From Ectocarpus siliculosus (taxonomy: Eukaryota; Sar; Phaeophyceae; Ectocarpales; Ectocarpaceae): a stretch of DNA of 32,468 nt. The position numbers and the translations under genes were made by a program. The notes under the pieces were generated by a model, which was not told the DNA's origin, did no database searches, and saw nothing but the letters and a program-made list of their open reading frames with translations. Location of the stretch: contig FN648299.1 in assembly GCA_000310025.1 (NCBI GenBank), forward strand, positions 2,037 to 34,504. Direction: 5' to 3'. Shown one piece after another: positions 1-9,302 of this stretch (positions within the stretch are counted from its first letter, which is position 1; each line of letters starts with the position of its first letter).

Positions 1-754
1 CTCCCTTTCGTATCTAGCCAAAGGACAGAGATACCCAGAATATACCGCCGATGTGCTGGTGTTGGTGGCGTGCTCGGGAAGGCTAGGTGCATGCTCCCCG
101 CCAGCGGCCCATGCGCCGATGAGAAGTGGTTCAGGCCAGAGAAGCAGAACTCGGGAAGGGAATAGCTCTCGTGCGATGCGTCTCGTCAAACTCACCCACG
201 CAGCGGTTGATTCTTACTGCTGTCGCTACCCAACGCAGGGCGAGGTACGTAAGAAGTGGAGAGTTGCGATACTGGCTGACCATGAGCGGTATCCAAAGGA
301 AGCTACAGCAACTAACGATACCTGTAGGTCAATGTAGATCCCGTGTTTTTTGGGCTCACCCTTGTTTTCTAGCTATAATAGGTCATAGCAGTAGACCGTG
401 ACGTGTACCCCCTGGAGACGCCGTGGCTTGAACAAAGGTGGCTCTCCGGATCGGGGCGCATGGGGCACAGCAGCTACAAATATTCGAGAGGGGGGGGTGT
501 TTTTTGTGGTTGTGGAGTCGGCCGCATGCTGTTGGTGTGTACCCCAGTTACTCCCAATACTCACATGAACAATGTCGTTGTGCTTATTTCGAGTATTTTG
601 AAATTTGCAAAATGGGAATTACACATATTTTTGGGCAAGAATCTCGACGAACCTCAAACATGTGCGTATGTGCTGCTGTTGTCATGGTCGTTTTTCCACC
701 ATCTTTCGGCGGGAATCAACCTAGAAACCTCTCACCCTCCGCGCCCCCTCGCAG
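1..754. other. Probable intron or upstream sequence of the epimerase gene
   Basis: No exon of the aldose 1-epimerase fold is recognisable here, although the last exon of that gene begins at 755. A strong donor-like site (GAG followed by GTACGTAAG) lies near 243-251, but none of the frames before it resembles the epimerase family. The stretch is therefore most simply the gene's last intron, perhaps with an unrecognised exon. Its final bases form a pyrimidine-rich tract (CCCTCCGCGCCCCCTCGCAG) leading into the acceptor. Confidence 0.45.
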
Positions 755-921
755 ATCCCGCCGACAGGCCTCACGCGCGGCACTACGCCGTGTGTTTGGA
801 AACCCAGCACTTCCCCGCCGCGGTCAACCACGAGGGTTGGGTGGAATCGGTCCTGCTGCAGCCCGGGGGAAAGTACCTGGAGAGGACTAGACACGTCTTC
901 ACTGTGCAGGGTAGATCGTAG
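755..921 (+). CDS. GALM: Aldose 1-epimerase (galactose mutarotase), C-terminal exon, partial
   Basis: This is the last exon of an aldose 1-epimerase, the enzyme that interconverts alpha and beta anomers of galactose and glucose at the entry to the Leloir pathway, usually in the cytosol. The exon starts after a pyrimidine-rich acceptor ending CTCGCAG, contributes two bases to a split codon, and ends with TAG at 919-921. The peptide includes HYAVCLETQHFPAAVNHEG, then a leucine-rich strand, a PGGKY turn and a final FTV strand. CLETQ carries the glutamate known in this family as the catalytic base. The following N in AVN and the turn (family PGE-Y) also match. One deviation is PAA where the family usually has PDA. 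About 55 residues are seen, against roughly 300-350 for the whole enzyme. The exon carrying the catalytic histidines is not visible, so the gene is partial here. Codons prefer G or C at the third position. Confidence 0.87.
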
Positions 922-2759
922 GCCCGTCGAAGCGCGGGCTTCGAACATCGACGGCGGAGCGTTCTTAGATCTACGAGCAGCCCGAGGCTGTTTGCACATT
1001 TGTCATCGTCGATGGCGTACGTGGGGTGGATCAGTCCACTACTTCTGTAGAAGCGTTTTGAAATGTCAAGGGCCTGCAAAGCGTAAGCGTTGACTGTAGA
1101 GTTCATGCACGGGTCCCGCATTGCCACGCGATTGGTAATCAAATCAGTCCTGCTCCAGCTTCAGTCGAGCGCTTTGAAAGGTGCAGATCGCGCGAGATTG
1201 GGAGCTTGTACTTCAACCTGGGTTGTTGCCGGTTGAAGCCATCAGCTTGGTGTGACTTTGGTTAAGCCTCAGGTTCTCCAGCTATCTTTCTTTCCCGTGA
1301 AGTTACGGGGAATTTTTTTGTCAGCATGCCGTTTGTTGTTGTGGCTACTGAGAAGGTGTGCCACACGCATGCCTGTTGACATGCGTACAAGCACAGCTCG
1401 ATGCTCAGCAATATTTATTTCTCCGAGTTGCCTTGCCCGCCATACCTGTTAGGAACCCTAGGGCCACAAGGTACGACATCAAAGTTGCCGTAACATGGGG
1501 ACACCATGGGTGTGTCACATGAGGAACGCCTTTGCTTCTTTGGGACGTCGTCGAAGGAGTGGGATATCCTTCCCGATCTGAAGCTGTGGGAACTTCACAC
1601 ATTTTTGCCATCGCCGGAGCAGGCTCGGATATTGGCGATGAGTATGAAAAGTCGACTAAATAGCATAGGAGCCACACAACTCCGCTGTGGATCCTACACT
1701 AAACTCTATATACCATGTGGTAGTTCTCGCGAGGATACGATTCTCGTGGGGCGCCAGAAGATTCTTTCCAAACCAGCGCACACTGCTGTGCATACATGCA
1801 TTAACTGCTTTCCTCTTGACGTGAAGATCGCCCCGTGCAGCATGTATGTCCAACAATGTATAACCAACCGTTGATTTGCCGCCTGAGTCCTGTGGCTACA
1901 TTTACATACTTCATACATATGACTCGAGTGATATTCTTCTGGTTTCTCCTGATTTCAGTTGACGCATGATATGCGTAGAGTCTGCCCTCTTTTCTCATTT
2001 CACAACTATCTGGGCGAACTACAACAGTACCAACTGGTTCATGATGGACTTTTAGCGCCGGTGTTTTTTAAGGAACGCCAGCATGGGGTCGCGAGGCAAA
2101 ATGTCTTACTTACAGTAGTCACTGCCGTCGAGCATGGGGAACTAAAGTCTGCTGGATAGACTACACAGCCACAGCAGATTAGATATCGCTCGACCTGGAC
2201 TCATGACTCATACATTTGGACGTAAACTGTCAGTGAAAATAAATCGACTCGATCGAACCAGACCGGCAGGACAAGCTCCACCCTGTCCTCGGGTATAGCG
2301 ATATGTGCTTGTTTGCTACAGCTACGCCCGGCACCTGTGCCAGCAGTGACAGTCAACCTCACTGAGAAAGCTGAGAAAGCACGCGCCCCATCTTCCACAC
2401 CAACACCAGATTGGCTGCAGTTGGTGCGAATCTCATTGGCCAAGATCAGCAGTCCCGAAAAATCCTCCGTCAGCAGCTTTCCAGCTTTCCGTCTTCCACA
2501 GCTTTCCCTCCCTACCAGGAACCACCATTCTTCTACGGTCTGCTGCTGACGGTCCGGCCCTCTGCTGTGCTCCGATCATCAGCGCCATCGATAGCCAGTC
2601 CAGGCCACGGTCCACGGGAAGGGGGGGAGCCGCTGCACGCTGAAGACCAACATCGGGACCTCAACTACCCGAACTATTGTCTACGTACACCCCGAAGAAA
2701 GGCTTATCCACATATAGATGTAGGTACAAGGTCTGCTGTGTGTGTATAATAGATGAGAT
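922..2759. other. Long stretch without a confident gene
   Basis: The first part is probably the 3' UTR of the epimerase gene. It holds a short perfect hairpin (TCGAAGC, four-base loop, GCTTCGA) near 926-943. One ATG-initiated ORF at 1506-1874 is listed separately as a weak candidate. Around 2313-2749 two plus frames stay open, but they overlap each other and have no clear splice borders. I see no RNA gene or mobile element in this interval. Confidence 0.5.
1506..1874 (+). CDS. Weak candidate ORF, 122 residues
   Basis: The ORF starts with an ATG in good context (ACACCATGGGT) and stays open for 122 codons. The first half reads like a protein, with alternating charged and hydrophobic residues (KEWDILPDLKLWELHTF). 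The second half is less convincing and has mixed third-position use. I recognise no domain. An ORF of this length can occur by chance in this base composition, and no upstream promoter or downstream exon supports it. Confidence 0.18.
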   Translation: MGVSHEERLCFFGTSSKEWDILPDLKLWELHTFLPSPEQARILAMSMKSRLNSIGATQLRCGSYTKLYIPCGSSREDTILVGRQKILSKPAHTAVHTCINCFPLDVKIAPCSMYVQQCITNR

Positions 2760-3908
2760 ATGGGACACGTTTACGGAAATGTTCTGAATATATCAACCAT
2801 GGTTGAGATTGCGGTATCCATCAGGACCCCCAACGATCGCCCGCTTCGCAGTTGGTTGAAGTGTATTCGATGCGGGGGGGAGGGTCTGGGATTGTTGTCG
2901 TTGTCTTTACAACAGGTTGAGAAGTATAGTCGTGCGTTGTGTGGTATCCTCGTTTTTCATCACACACCTGTTGTGTGTCATCGTGTGTTTTTTTCTCGAA
3001 AAAGCGAGGTATGCAGCACAGCAGCGGGTCTCTGCTGTTCTTCCCGGTGCAGTCGTGCGCGCTCTTTGCTGTTGGTGGCATCAGCAACAACACTGTGTTA
3101 TAAAGAGGGCAGGGAGGGTTTAGGCAGGTCGTTGCAGACCCAAACGGTGTGCACTCTCTCGTCGAACCGGGTTGGTTGGTTGCTGTGCTGCTGCCGTGGT
3201 TGTTGTTGTAGGGTGATCCTCACGGCCCCCTGCTCTGAGGGTCTTAGACCAAATCCTTTGCGACGATCACACGATATGCGGATGCCCGGTTGTGCCGCTG
3301 GTAGCTGGGCTGACTTCGTAATCTTCGTGTTCGGATGCGGCGGGAGCAGGAAGGAGGTGGCCGCAGTGCACGGCCGGTCGGCGGCGGAGCGGCCAGCAGC
3401 AACAGGCGATGCCTTTGACCCGGCGAAGCCACCGCTCCTGCTGCAGCAGGGAGATCTCAGCCGTGGGGTGTTTTTTTTCGCGGCGGGCAGCGGCGGCGGC
3501 AGCGGCGGTAGTGTTACTACGACTCCCTCAAGGGATTCCGATGACGCTTGTTCGGGCAGGGGTAGCGCGGCGGGCGGCTTTGGCGCCAGCAGCAACGAGA
3601 CTTCTTCGCGCCAACATAGCAGCAGCAGCACAGCGGTGGTAGCGTTGGGGAAGATTGAACCGATTTTCTGCACGACGAACGAGGCGGCGGTGGGCATAGC
3701 ACGAAACAACAGCCATCACAAAATAGTAGACGGCGGGAAGAAGAGCATTCCTAAGGAGGCGGAAGGGCCTCGTACACGAGAAGGGGGGGCGCTGGCTCTG
3801 GAGGGGGAAACAGGAGGGGATAAGAGCATCAGCTCTGGACAACAACAGCCGAAGGAGGGGCAGCATCAACAGCTGCGGCAGCGGCGGGCGAAGCCGTCCT
3901 ACAGGTAA
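2760..3908 (+). CDS. Uncharacterised low-complexity protein, 382-codon open frame
   Basis: The frame is open from an ATG at 2760 to TAA at 3906-3908, too long to be likely by chance. The C-terminal half, from about residue 180, looks most like protein. It contains LLLQQGDLSRG, a Gly/Ser run, a Ser/Thr-rich part with SSRQHSSSSTAVV, a block KIEPIFCTTNEAAVGIA, then a basic and Gln-rich tail ending RRAKPSYR. The first half is Cys/Val-rich with poorer codon choice, so the true start may be an acceptor inside the ORF rather than the ATG. The end is also uncertain: the sequence reads CCTACAG followed by GTAATT, a good donor, so the TAA may lie in an intron. No family is recognised. The product, if real, is probably disordered. 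Confidence 0.42.
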   Translation: MGHVYGNVLNISTMVEIAVSIRTPNDRPLRSWLKCIRCGGEGLGLLSLSLQQVEKYSRALCGILVFHHTPVVCHRVFFSRKSEVCSTAAGLCCSSRCSRARSLLLVASATTLCYKEGREGLGRSLQTQTVCTLSSNRVGWLLCCCRGCCCRVILTAPCSEGLRPNPLRRSHDMRMPGCAAGSWADFVIFVFGCGGSRKEVAAVHGRSAAERPAATGDAFDPAKPPLLLQQGDLSRGVFFFAAGSGGGSGGSVTTTPSRDSDDACSGRGSAAGGFGASSNETSSRQHSSSSTAVVALGKIEPIFCTTNEAAVGIARNNSHHKIVDGGKKSIPKEAEGPRTREGGALALEGETGGDKSISSGQQQPKEGQHQQLRQRRAKPSYR

Positions 3909-3949
3909 TTTGGAGATAGATACCCTATCGCTGTAGCTGCTGAATTGCC

Positions 3950-4639
3950 ATGAAATATTTTGGGCTGGTAGCTGCATATTGCAGCACATCAGGTCGTGAG
4001 AGTACGTACTTTTTGTCTGCTGCGGCTGCTGTAGGTGTAGCGTTGTCCAGGTGGGTCATGTGTAAAAAATGCATCCTGATGTCCTTTGTATTCCAAACAT
4101 GTCGCCCCGTTCATGCTCCGAACGTATTCTTGCAGCCCTTTTGTTTGGAATATTGCGTGTGTATCGAGGGCCTGGGAAGCGCTGTGGCTTCTATCTTGAC
4201 CAAAACAACGGGGCTTGCCCTACCGTCAACTCATAACATCATAACGCCCGTTGGGTGCGGAGAGAAGCCGCCTCTCTCCCATTGCCACCACGCACTGCAT
4301 ACGTACCAAATGTACCACCGCCTGGGACGCGATTTAATTGTTCTGACTGGGGACTGGGGCTCTATATACTTCGTACTACTGCTGTACATTAATATGTACA
4401 TTGGCGTATACATGTGCTCCTGCTCTATATGTAGCGGCCCTCGTCTTGTGTACTACTGTATGCACCGCCCGACCTTGGTTCTAATCCAAGAAAACCGCCG
4501 GGGTGCCTCTCCGCCTAGTGTGTTTGTCCCCCGTTTTTTTTCTACTGCCTCTCGAACCCCTCGCATCATACAGTACACACAGCAGTTGCATTGTGTCCTT
4601 CCCCCTACAACTACAAGCAGCTATGCATACATCCGCTGA
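3950..4639 (+). CDS. Doubtful Cys-rich ORF, 229 codons
   Basis: An ATG lies 41 bases after the previous ORF's stop and the frame stays open for 229 codons. It predicts a Cys-rich product with one hydrophobic segment near residues 140-160 (SIYFVLLLYINMYIGVYMC). Codon use is AT-leaning and unlike the confident exons here, and there is no recognisable domain. It may be a chance ORF in the 3' UTR or intron of the preceding gene. It is recorded because of its length and position. Confidence 0.18.
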   Translation: MKYFGLVAAYCSTSGRESTYFLSAAAAVGVALSRWVMCKKCILMSFVFQTCRPVHAPNVFLQPFCLEYCVCIEGLGSAVASILTKTTGLALPSTHNIITPVGCGEKPPLSHCHHALHTYQMYHRLGRDLIVLTGDWGSIYFVLLLYINMYIGVYMCSCSICSGPRLVYYCMHRPTLVLIQENRRGASPPSVFVPRFFSTASRTPRIIQYTQQLHCVLPPTTTSSYAYIR

Positions 4640-5160
4640 ATGGTTTCGCCACCGAAAAAAATAAAATTCGGCTCTTCGCCGTGCTCGATTCATTTATTTT
4701 TCTTTCTTTTTGGCGTTTGTTTGGGACGAGATATCTAGATACAGCTTCCTTGTGTGGGATTGTCGGCGGATGGAAATCGAATCTACGTGTATCTAACAGA
4801 AAAACAGACGGAGCGTCTACTAAAAGTCCCATCTATGTATTCTGGCGCCGATCTACACACCCTTCGCGTGGACATGAGTTGATGGTGATCAGCCGGGGCC
4901 AAACAGGGCGAAGGGGACGACGGCACACGCGAAGAAATCAAGTTTTATATATCGACAAACTATCAGTGACATGATTCATGGAGAGGCACGGGTTACGTGG
5001 AACCCCAAATACAGTAGCCTACTGGGTCATTTCCAGGCCCAATGCCAAAGATGTTTTTCACTTTCACACCAGAGGGGGAATCAAACCGAAACCTTGTTAT
5101 TTGCGCGATGCCCGTTACCTCCATGAGGTGTCTCCAGACAGCGAATACTGTATATGGGTT
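4640..5160. other. No gene seen
   Basis: Only short overlapping frames occur. A T-arm-like sequence (minus strand GGTTTGATTCCCCC) lies near 5079-5092 but has no matching acceptor or anticodon stem. Nothing else is supported. Confidence 0.5.
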
Positions 5161-5931
5161 TCAGCCTAGACAGACACTGCACTGACATGTGCATAGCTGA
5201 GCACCGGTTCGTGTCATCGTGATGTTCTTTTGTTTCGACTTTTTTTCGAGCCTGAAGTTCACAACATAACTAGCTCCCAGGTTCTTGCCATACGCGGTGG
5301 CTTGTTCTGTTCCAGTAGGCGTGTGACAGGGGTCAACCATCAGGCTACCGGAACGTGGCTGATGTTTTGCGTCGCGCTTGTCGTAGGTGGGGGGGGGCAC
5401 AACTGACGTGCTTTGCGGAGCGTTCGTCGCAAGGCTCGTGGAAATGTTCGATTGGTTGGCATGGCCGCGGTAATGAGTGCCTCGTCCCCTTCGACGCCTT
5501 TTTGAGCAGTTTCCAACGAATGAGGTGGGACAGGGCACCGATCGAGATAGCGGGAGGCTGCGCCGAGAGTATGCGTTGCCTTTCTTGAACCGCACGTCTT
5601 CAATAACGAGCGGCTGTGTTGAACCACCACAAAAGCTTGCTTCTTGTCCGAACAGAAGTGCATGTTCGTCGAGGAGCGTGTTCCGTAAGAGGCGGAGAGA
5701 TGGCACCCCCCCCCCCCTAGGTCGACTTTCGAAGCTCATTTGCTCCGGAACCAAGGGGCGCGCGGAAAGAGAAGAGACCGATACGTCGACGGAAAAGGCC
5801 TCGATGAAATTGTCCCAACACCACCATTTGGGTGTTGACACGAGCTTGGTTGTGAAGCTATCGAGATGTGAATGCCGGTCTAGTGGGGGTACCACCCATC
5901 TCTCCGCCTCTCGCGGAAGTCTAGCTTTCAC
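5161..5931 (-). CDS. Uncharacterised ORF, 256 codons, minus strand
   Basis: The frame is open on the minus strand from about 5931 to TGA at 5161-5163. It begins just after a possible acceptor (TTTCGTAG), so it may be a terminal exon rather than a whole gene. The predicted chain starts basic, contains an aromatic block PKWWCWDNFIEAF near residue 34, a Gly-rich turn encoded by a seven-G run, a basic stretch KRRRRGRG near residue 145, and a Cys-containing end (CTCQCSVCLG). Third positions are mixed. The length is unlikely by chance, but an overlapping plus-strand frame of 171 codons exists and no family is recognised. A length error in the G run would change the frame. Confidence 0.33.
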   Translation of the reverse strand: MKARLPREAERWVVPPLDRHSHLDSFTTKLVSTPKWWCWDNFIEAFSVDVSVSSLSARPLVPEQMSFESRPRGGGVPSLRLLRNTLLDEHALLFGQEASFCGGSTQPLVIEDVRFKKGNAYSRRSLPLSRSVPCPTSFVGNCSKRRRRGRGTHYRGHANQSNISTSLATNAPQSTSVVPPPTYDKRDAKHQPRSGSLMVDPCHTPTGTEQATAYGKNLGASYVVNFRLEKKSKQKNITMTRTGAQLCTCQCSVCLG

Positions 5932-6065
5932 CTACGAAATCTCCCCCCCAGTGTCAAGGGAATCGGGCAACACAGATAGAGTAAGTTCATGATGGCGAAT
6001 CCTGTGCATCGGTTCCGAGCTTCTTCGCATCTGACATCGACATGTGTATAAACACATCTTGCGCA

Positions 6066-6109
6066 CAAGTAAAGAGCGATATCTAACCAAGTAAAGAGCG
6101 ATATCTAAC
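6066..6109 (+). repeat. Perfect 22-bp tandem duplication containing a branch-point-like motif
   Basis: A 22-base unit ending GATATCTAAC occurs twice without a mismatch. Each copy carries CTAAC, a good match to the eukaryotic branch-point consensus. The second copy lies about 35-40 bases before an AG at 6143-6144 that I use as the acceptor of the downstream exon. Confidence 0.85.
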
Positions 6110-6144
6110 CAATTGCTCGATGATTTCGACGACGCCAATGACAG

Positions 6145-7181
6145 ACGAAGCAGCTCAGCGGTTCCGCGCACGGCTGCGGCGTTCGGGAAGGCTGCCATCG
6201 CACCGCGTCGTCACTCAGTCGATTCCGCCGAAAGTCCAGCATTGCAGGCAACGTCGTCGTCGGTGACCCCTCTGGAGCAGGCAAGTGGAAAGGGGGGGGG
6301 GAGTGGCTCGGTGGCTGCTTCGTATGGGAGTAGTGAGGGGAGGAGGGCGTTCGTTGGTCGGCGGTTCTCATGTTCTCATTGTGTGTCCGGTTTTCACAGT
6401 TATGTCGTGATTTCGCCCGCGACGTGTGTATTGAGTCTTGGGGTGTTGGCGTGGGTAGCCCTCAGGGGGCGCGTGCGACTTAGTTCTACGGAGCGGGGCC
6501 TTTGGCGGCCTGAACCTTTCAAGAAGAAGAGAGAGGGGCATAGATGGAGAGAGAGAGACGGAGAGAAAGAAAGGGAGAGAGAGAGAGGCGGGATGAAGTT
6601 GTCCTGCTGTCCCTCAACCTAACCCGTCAGCCGAACAACATCTATGCTCGTTAATTTTCCTCATTTACCCGAATGGGCGGTCTTTGAACCGCAAACATGT
6701 CTGCTTGGCGTCTTCACGGACTCATTGTCATTAGCAGCGACAAACGGCCTCGAAGATGTTGGAAGTGGCCTTTCATCTCTCGGGTGCCTTTTTGGTTTTT
6801 TTGGGTGGTTGGATTTTGTTTGTTTTGTTGCCTTCGTTTTTGCACGATGGCCAGAACAAGCAGCTGGTCCGGCACCTCAGCAACGGCAACAACGTCGAAA
6901 AAGCGTTCATTGTTGCCAGCCTTATTCATACGACTCGCAAGCCGCTCTGTTTTCTTGAGATTTTGTTCCTTTGGCTTGTTTCTTTTATAACCCCCGTTGT
7001 TGTTTTGCACGACGGACAGAACAAGCAGCTGGTCCGACACCTCAGCAACAGCAGGAGCTTCGGCAGCCTCGGCAGCTTCAACACCGCGGGCGAGGGCGAT
7101 TACTCCGTCAGGAACAGCGCCTTCACGAGGACGCCCGGCCTCAGGCGGAAAAGGCAAGCAATGCAAACACGCTGCCACTAA
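6145..7181 (+). CDS. Uncharacterised gene with a duplicated exon start
   Basis: I infer at least two exons. Exon A, 6145-6280, encodes a Ser/Ala-rich segment ending SVTPLEQ and stops at a GC-type donor (GAGCAG then GCAAGTGG). Exon B, 7020-7181, starts after GGACAG with NKQLVRHLSNSRSFGSLGSF, then a part with GEGDYSVRNSAFTRTPG and a basic end, to TAA at 7179-7181. Both borders are phase 0. Almost every exon B codon ends in G or C, strong evidence for strand and frame. A partial copy of the exon B start with its acceptor lies 165 bases upstream (6855-6893). An alternative GC donor (AAAAG, GCAAGC) at 7153-7154 could replace the stop. No domain is recognised; the product looks disordered and phosphorylatable. 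The 5' end is unknown. Confidence 0.5.
6547..6589 (+). repeat. GA-rich simple repeat
   Basis: Purine-only GA/GAAA repeats with few interruptions, located in the inferred intron between exons A and B of the gene at 6145-7181. Confidence 0.8.
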
Positions 7182-7507
7182 AACACACGGACCACCGTTG
7201 GGAAAGATGTGTGTAGCCGTGGCCATGGGCGGGCGTTTGTTGACCTGCGGCACGCGGTGTTTGAAGCAGTGGTGAGGAGGGAATATGGTCGCAAATTGCA
7301 GGGCATACAGCTAACTCCCGAGTGGGAGCCTTGTAATAAAGAATGTTTTGTTTTCTTGTCACCCTGAGCGAGAAAACCGTGGCTGTGAGTCAAGTACGTT
7401 TTATCCTTTTTCTTCCATGAAATGACACCTTGAATATCCCCGCTTCCCTTGCCACGCCTTCCTCCGTCTTCGCGACCCGTTCGTCTGCTAAAACAAAAAA
7501 AAAATAG

Positions 7508-8821
7508 GGTGGAAAGGGTGGTGATTCTCGCCGCCGACATGGCGGAGCAAATGCAGGAGGACGCAAAGGAGAGCACCGCTCGCGCGATGGAAGAGTCTGG
7601 GGACCACGAGGTATCTACTTTTTCATGTAGGAGTGCGACAGCTTTGGCAGGTCTGTCGCTGCCGATGTCATAGTATTCAGTCAGTGCTGCTGTGGTTACG
7701 GTTTCATTCCGAAAAGGGGGGTGGTTGTCATTACCGGGCCCGCGGTTTTAATTCATTCCGAAACCTACAATTTTCATTCCGAGACTTTAATACATAGCGT
7801 ATTTTCATTCCAAAACCGACGGTTTCATTCTTTCCGAAACTGTTTTTTTTCATTCCGAAGGGGGAAGTTTTCATTCAGAAACCGACCGCTTCCTTCCGAA
7901 GCAATGCGTTTTTTTTCAAACTGGAGTTCTTTGTCCAGAATAATTGGCCACGTTGGCGCCACACGGACGACGGTGGACGGGAATTGATGGTGTGCTTCAG
8001 GAGTGCGCAGCAGTATATTTTGGCCAGCGTTTGCTCCTCTCATGCAGCAAAGCGCCGCGCACCCGATGTCATTCGATACGATCGTTTTTATTCGGCCCGA
8101 TTTTCTTGAGGCCATCCACCCCACTCACTCTCCCATCCCCCCGCCGTCCCAGATTTGTCTTTTGTCTGTTGACCCCACCTTCGACCAACCGCCCTTGCAT
8201 GGTGTGACAAACTTTCTTCGTGTTTTTTTTTTGCTGACAGGACATCGCCGCGTACATCAAGAAGGACTTCGATGAGCGGCACGGTGCGAAGTGGCACTGC
8301 ATCGTCGGGAAACACTTCGGGTCCTTCGTTACCGCGGAGTCGAACGGCTTCGTGCACCTGCATCTCGGCAAGGTGAGGGTGCTAGAGGGGGGCAGGGAGG
8401 AAAGAGGCGCTACGACGTCAGGCCCACATACATCGCAGTGAAAGGGAACGTGCTTTTTGCATGCGAAGCGAGACAGGGGTGTCCTCGTTTTACCGTACAT
8501 GCCGTAGTCGTGAGACCATTGACGTCTAACCTACTTTTTGTAAGCGAAGCCAGACAGGGGTGTCCTCGTTTTACCGTGCACGCCGTGATCGTTAGACCAT
8601 TGGGCCCGCATCCCTATGAACCTGGGACGGAAGCAGACAGGAGGGAGATGGCTCTACTTGAATCAGTTGTCTCGTCACACACACACCAGTTGCGCGAACC
8701 CGACCCTGGCTCGCCTAACCCTTTTCCGCCATTTCAATTTTGTGTTTTTTATGTGTGTGTGCGTGTTTTTGTTTTCGGCATCGTCCAGGTGGCGGTGCTG
8801 CTGTTCAGAGCCGACGGATGA
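7508..8821 (+). CDS. DYNLL1: LC8-type dynein light chain (DYNLL family)
   Basis: LC8 is the small homodimeric hub protein of cytoplasmic and flagellar dyneins. Three exons are clear: 7508-7610, 8241-8372 and 8789-8821, with GT-AG introns and phase 0 at both later junctions. The chain has VVILAADMAEQMQED (helix 1), then DIAAYIKKDFDERHG (helix 2), KWHCIVGKHFGSFVTAES (the hallmark core with the dimer-interface histidine), and a last strand VAVLLFRADG before TGA. From 7508 there are 88 codons, close to the usual 89. The first exon begins with one base of a split codon, so a short 5' exon is needed. A phase-compatible candidate is ATG 7209 or 7225 to 7271, with donor GTGAGG, but this is unproven; ATG 7539 is an internal alternative. 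The strand before the last one is divergent, NGFVHLHLGK against the usual KHFIYFYLGQ, suggesting a specialised paralogue. Confidence 0.93.
7700..7902 (+). promoter_or_regulatory. Cluster of eight palindrome-like GGTTTC-ATTCC-GAAACC units
   Basis: Intron 1 of the dynein light chain gene holds eight variants of TTTCATTCCGAAAC at about 7700, 7751, 7772, 7803, 7821, 7849, 7869 and 7888. The fullest versions are inverted repeats, GGTTTC and GAAACC around a five- to eight-base centre. Spacing is irregular (about 15-50 bases), unlike a plain tandem satellite. A role as intronic binding sites is inference; a degenerate repeat is the alternative. Confidence 0.55.
8453..8613 (+). repeat. 81-bp tandem duplication in intron 2 of the LC8 gene
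   Basis: Two copies, starting at 8453 and 8534, share CAGGGGTGTCCTCGTTTTAC and flanking bases with a handful of differences. No coding frame is supported in either copy, and both lie between exons 2 and 3 of the dynein light chain gene. Confidence 0.8.
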
Positions 8822-9302
8822 GAGGATGCCTTTCCTTTTTTTCGAAGGATCACGCAAGCAATCTGAGGCAAGCTTGAGGTTTTAGATTCTGGCCCTCTTG
8901 TCTGCGCTGGGAAGGAACATCTTTCTCTCTCTCTCCTGTTCGTTGGTGGCGTTTGTCGCCCCGGGATGATTGGCTCGGTGGTGTGGAGACGTGCGTTTTT
9001 TTGTTTTTGTCCAAATGTGTTGTTTGCGGAAAATATTTCCTTGGAATACCGGCTGGTCGATGTTGACTGCATTTTCCGCCGCACCATTTTTTGCTATTTA
9101 GTTTCTTTACCGGGCGCGTTTCGTGCTACACTCTTTACCACGTATATGACCATGGTAGTAGTCCCCAATCATTGTCGGAGACCCGGTTGCGCGGCGAAGT
9201 CTGTTGATGCTCGTTGGGCCAGCCGTGAGCGACGTTTCGTTACTCGGGCTGATCTCGTTTAGAGCACAATCGGTGTTGGTATCCGACCCGAGGGTGAATG
9301 GG
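8822..9302. other. 3' flank of the LC8 gene, no gene seen
   Basis: Probably the 3' UTR and intergenic DNA. A 98-codon frame at 8966-9262 has no supporting features. No polyadenylation signal stands out. Confidence 0.5.

Noticed and set aside
5040-5110. Minus-strand T-arm-like GGTTTGATTCCCC
   Set aside because: No A box at proper spacing and no foldable cloverleaf.
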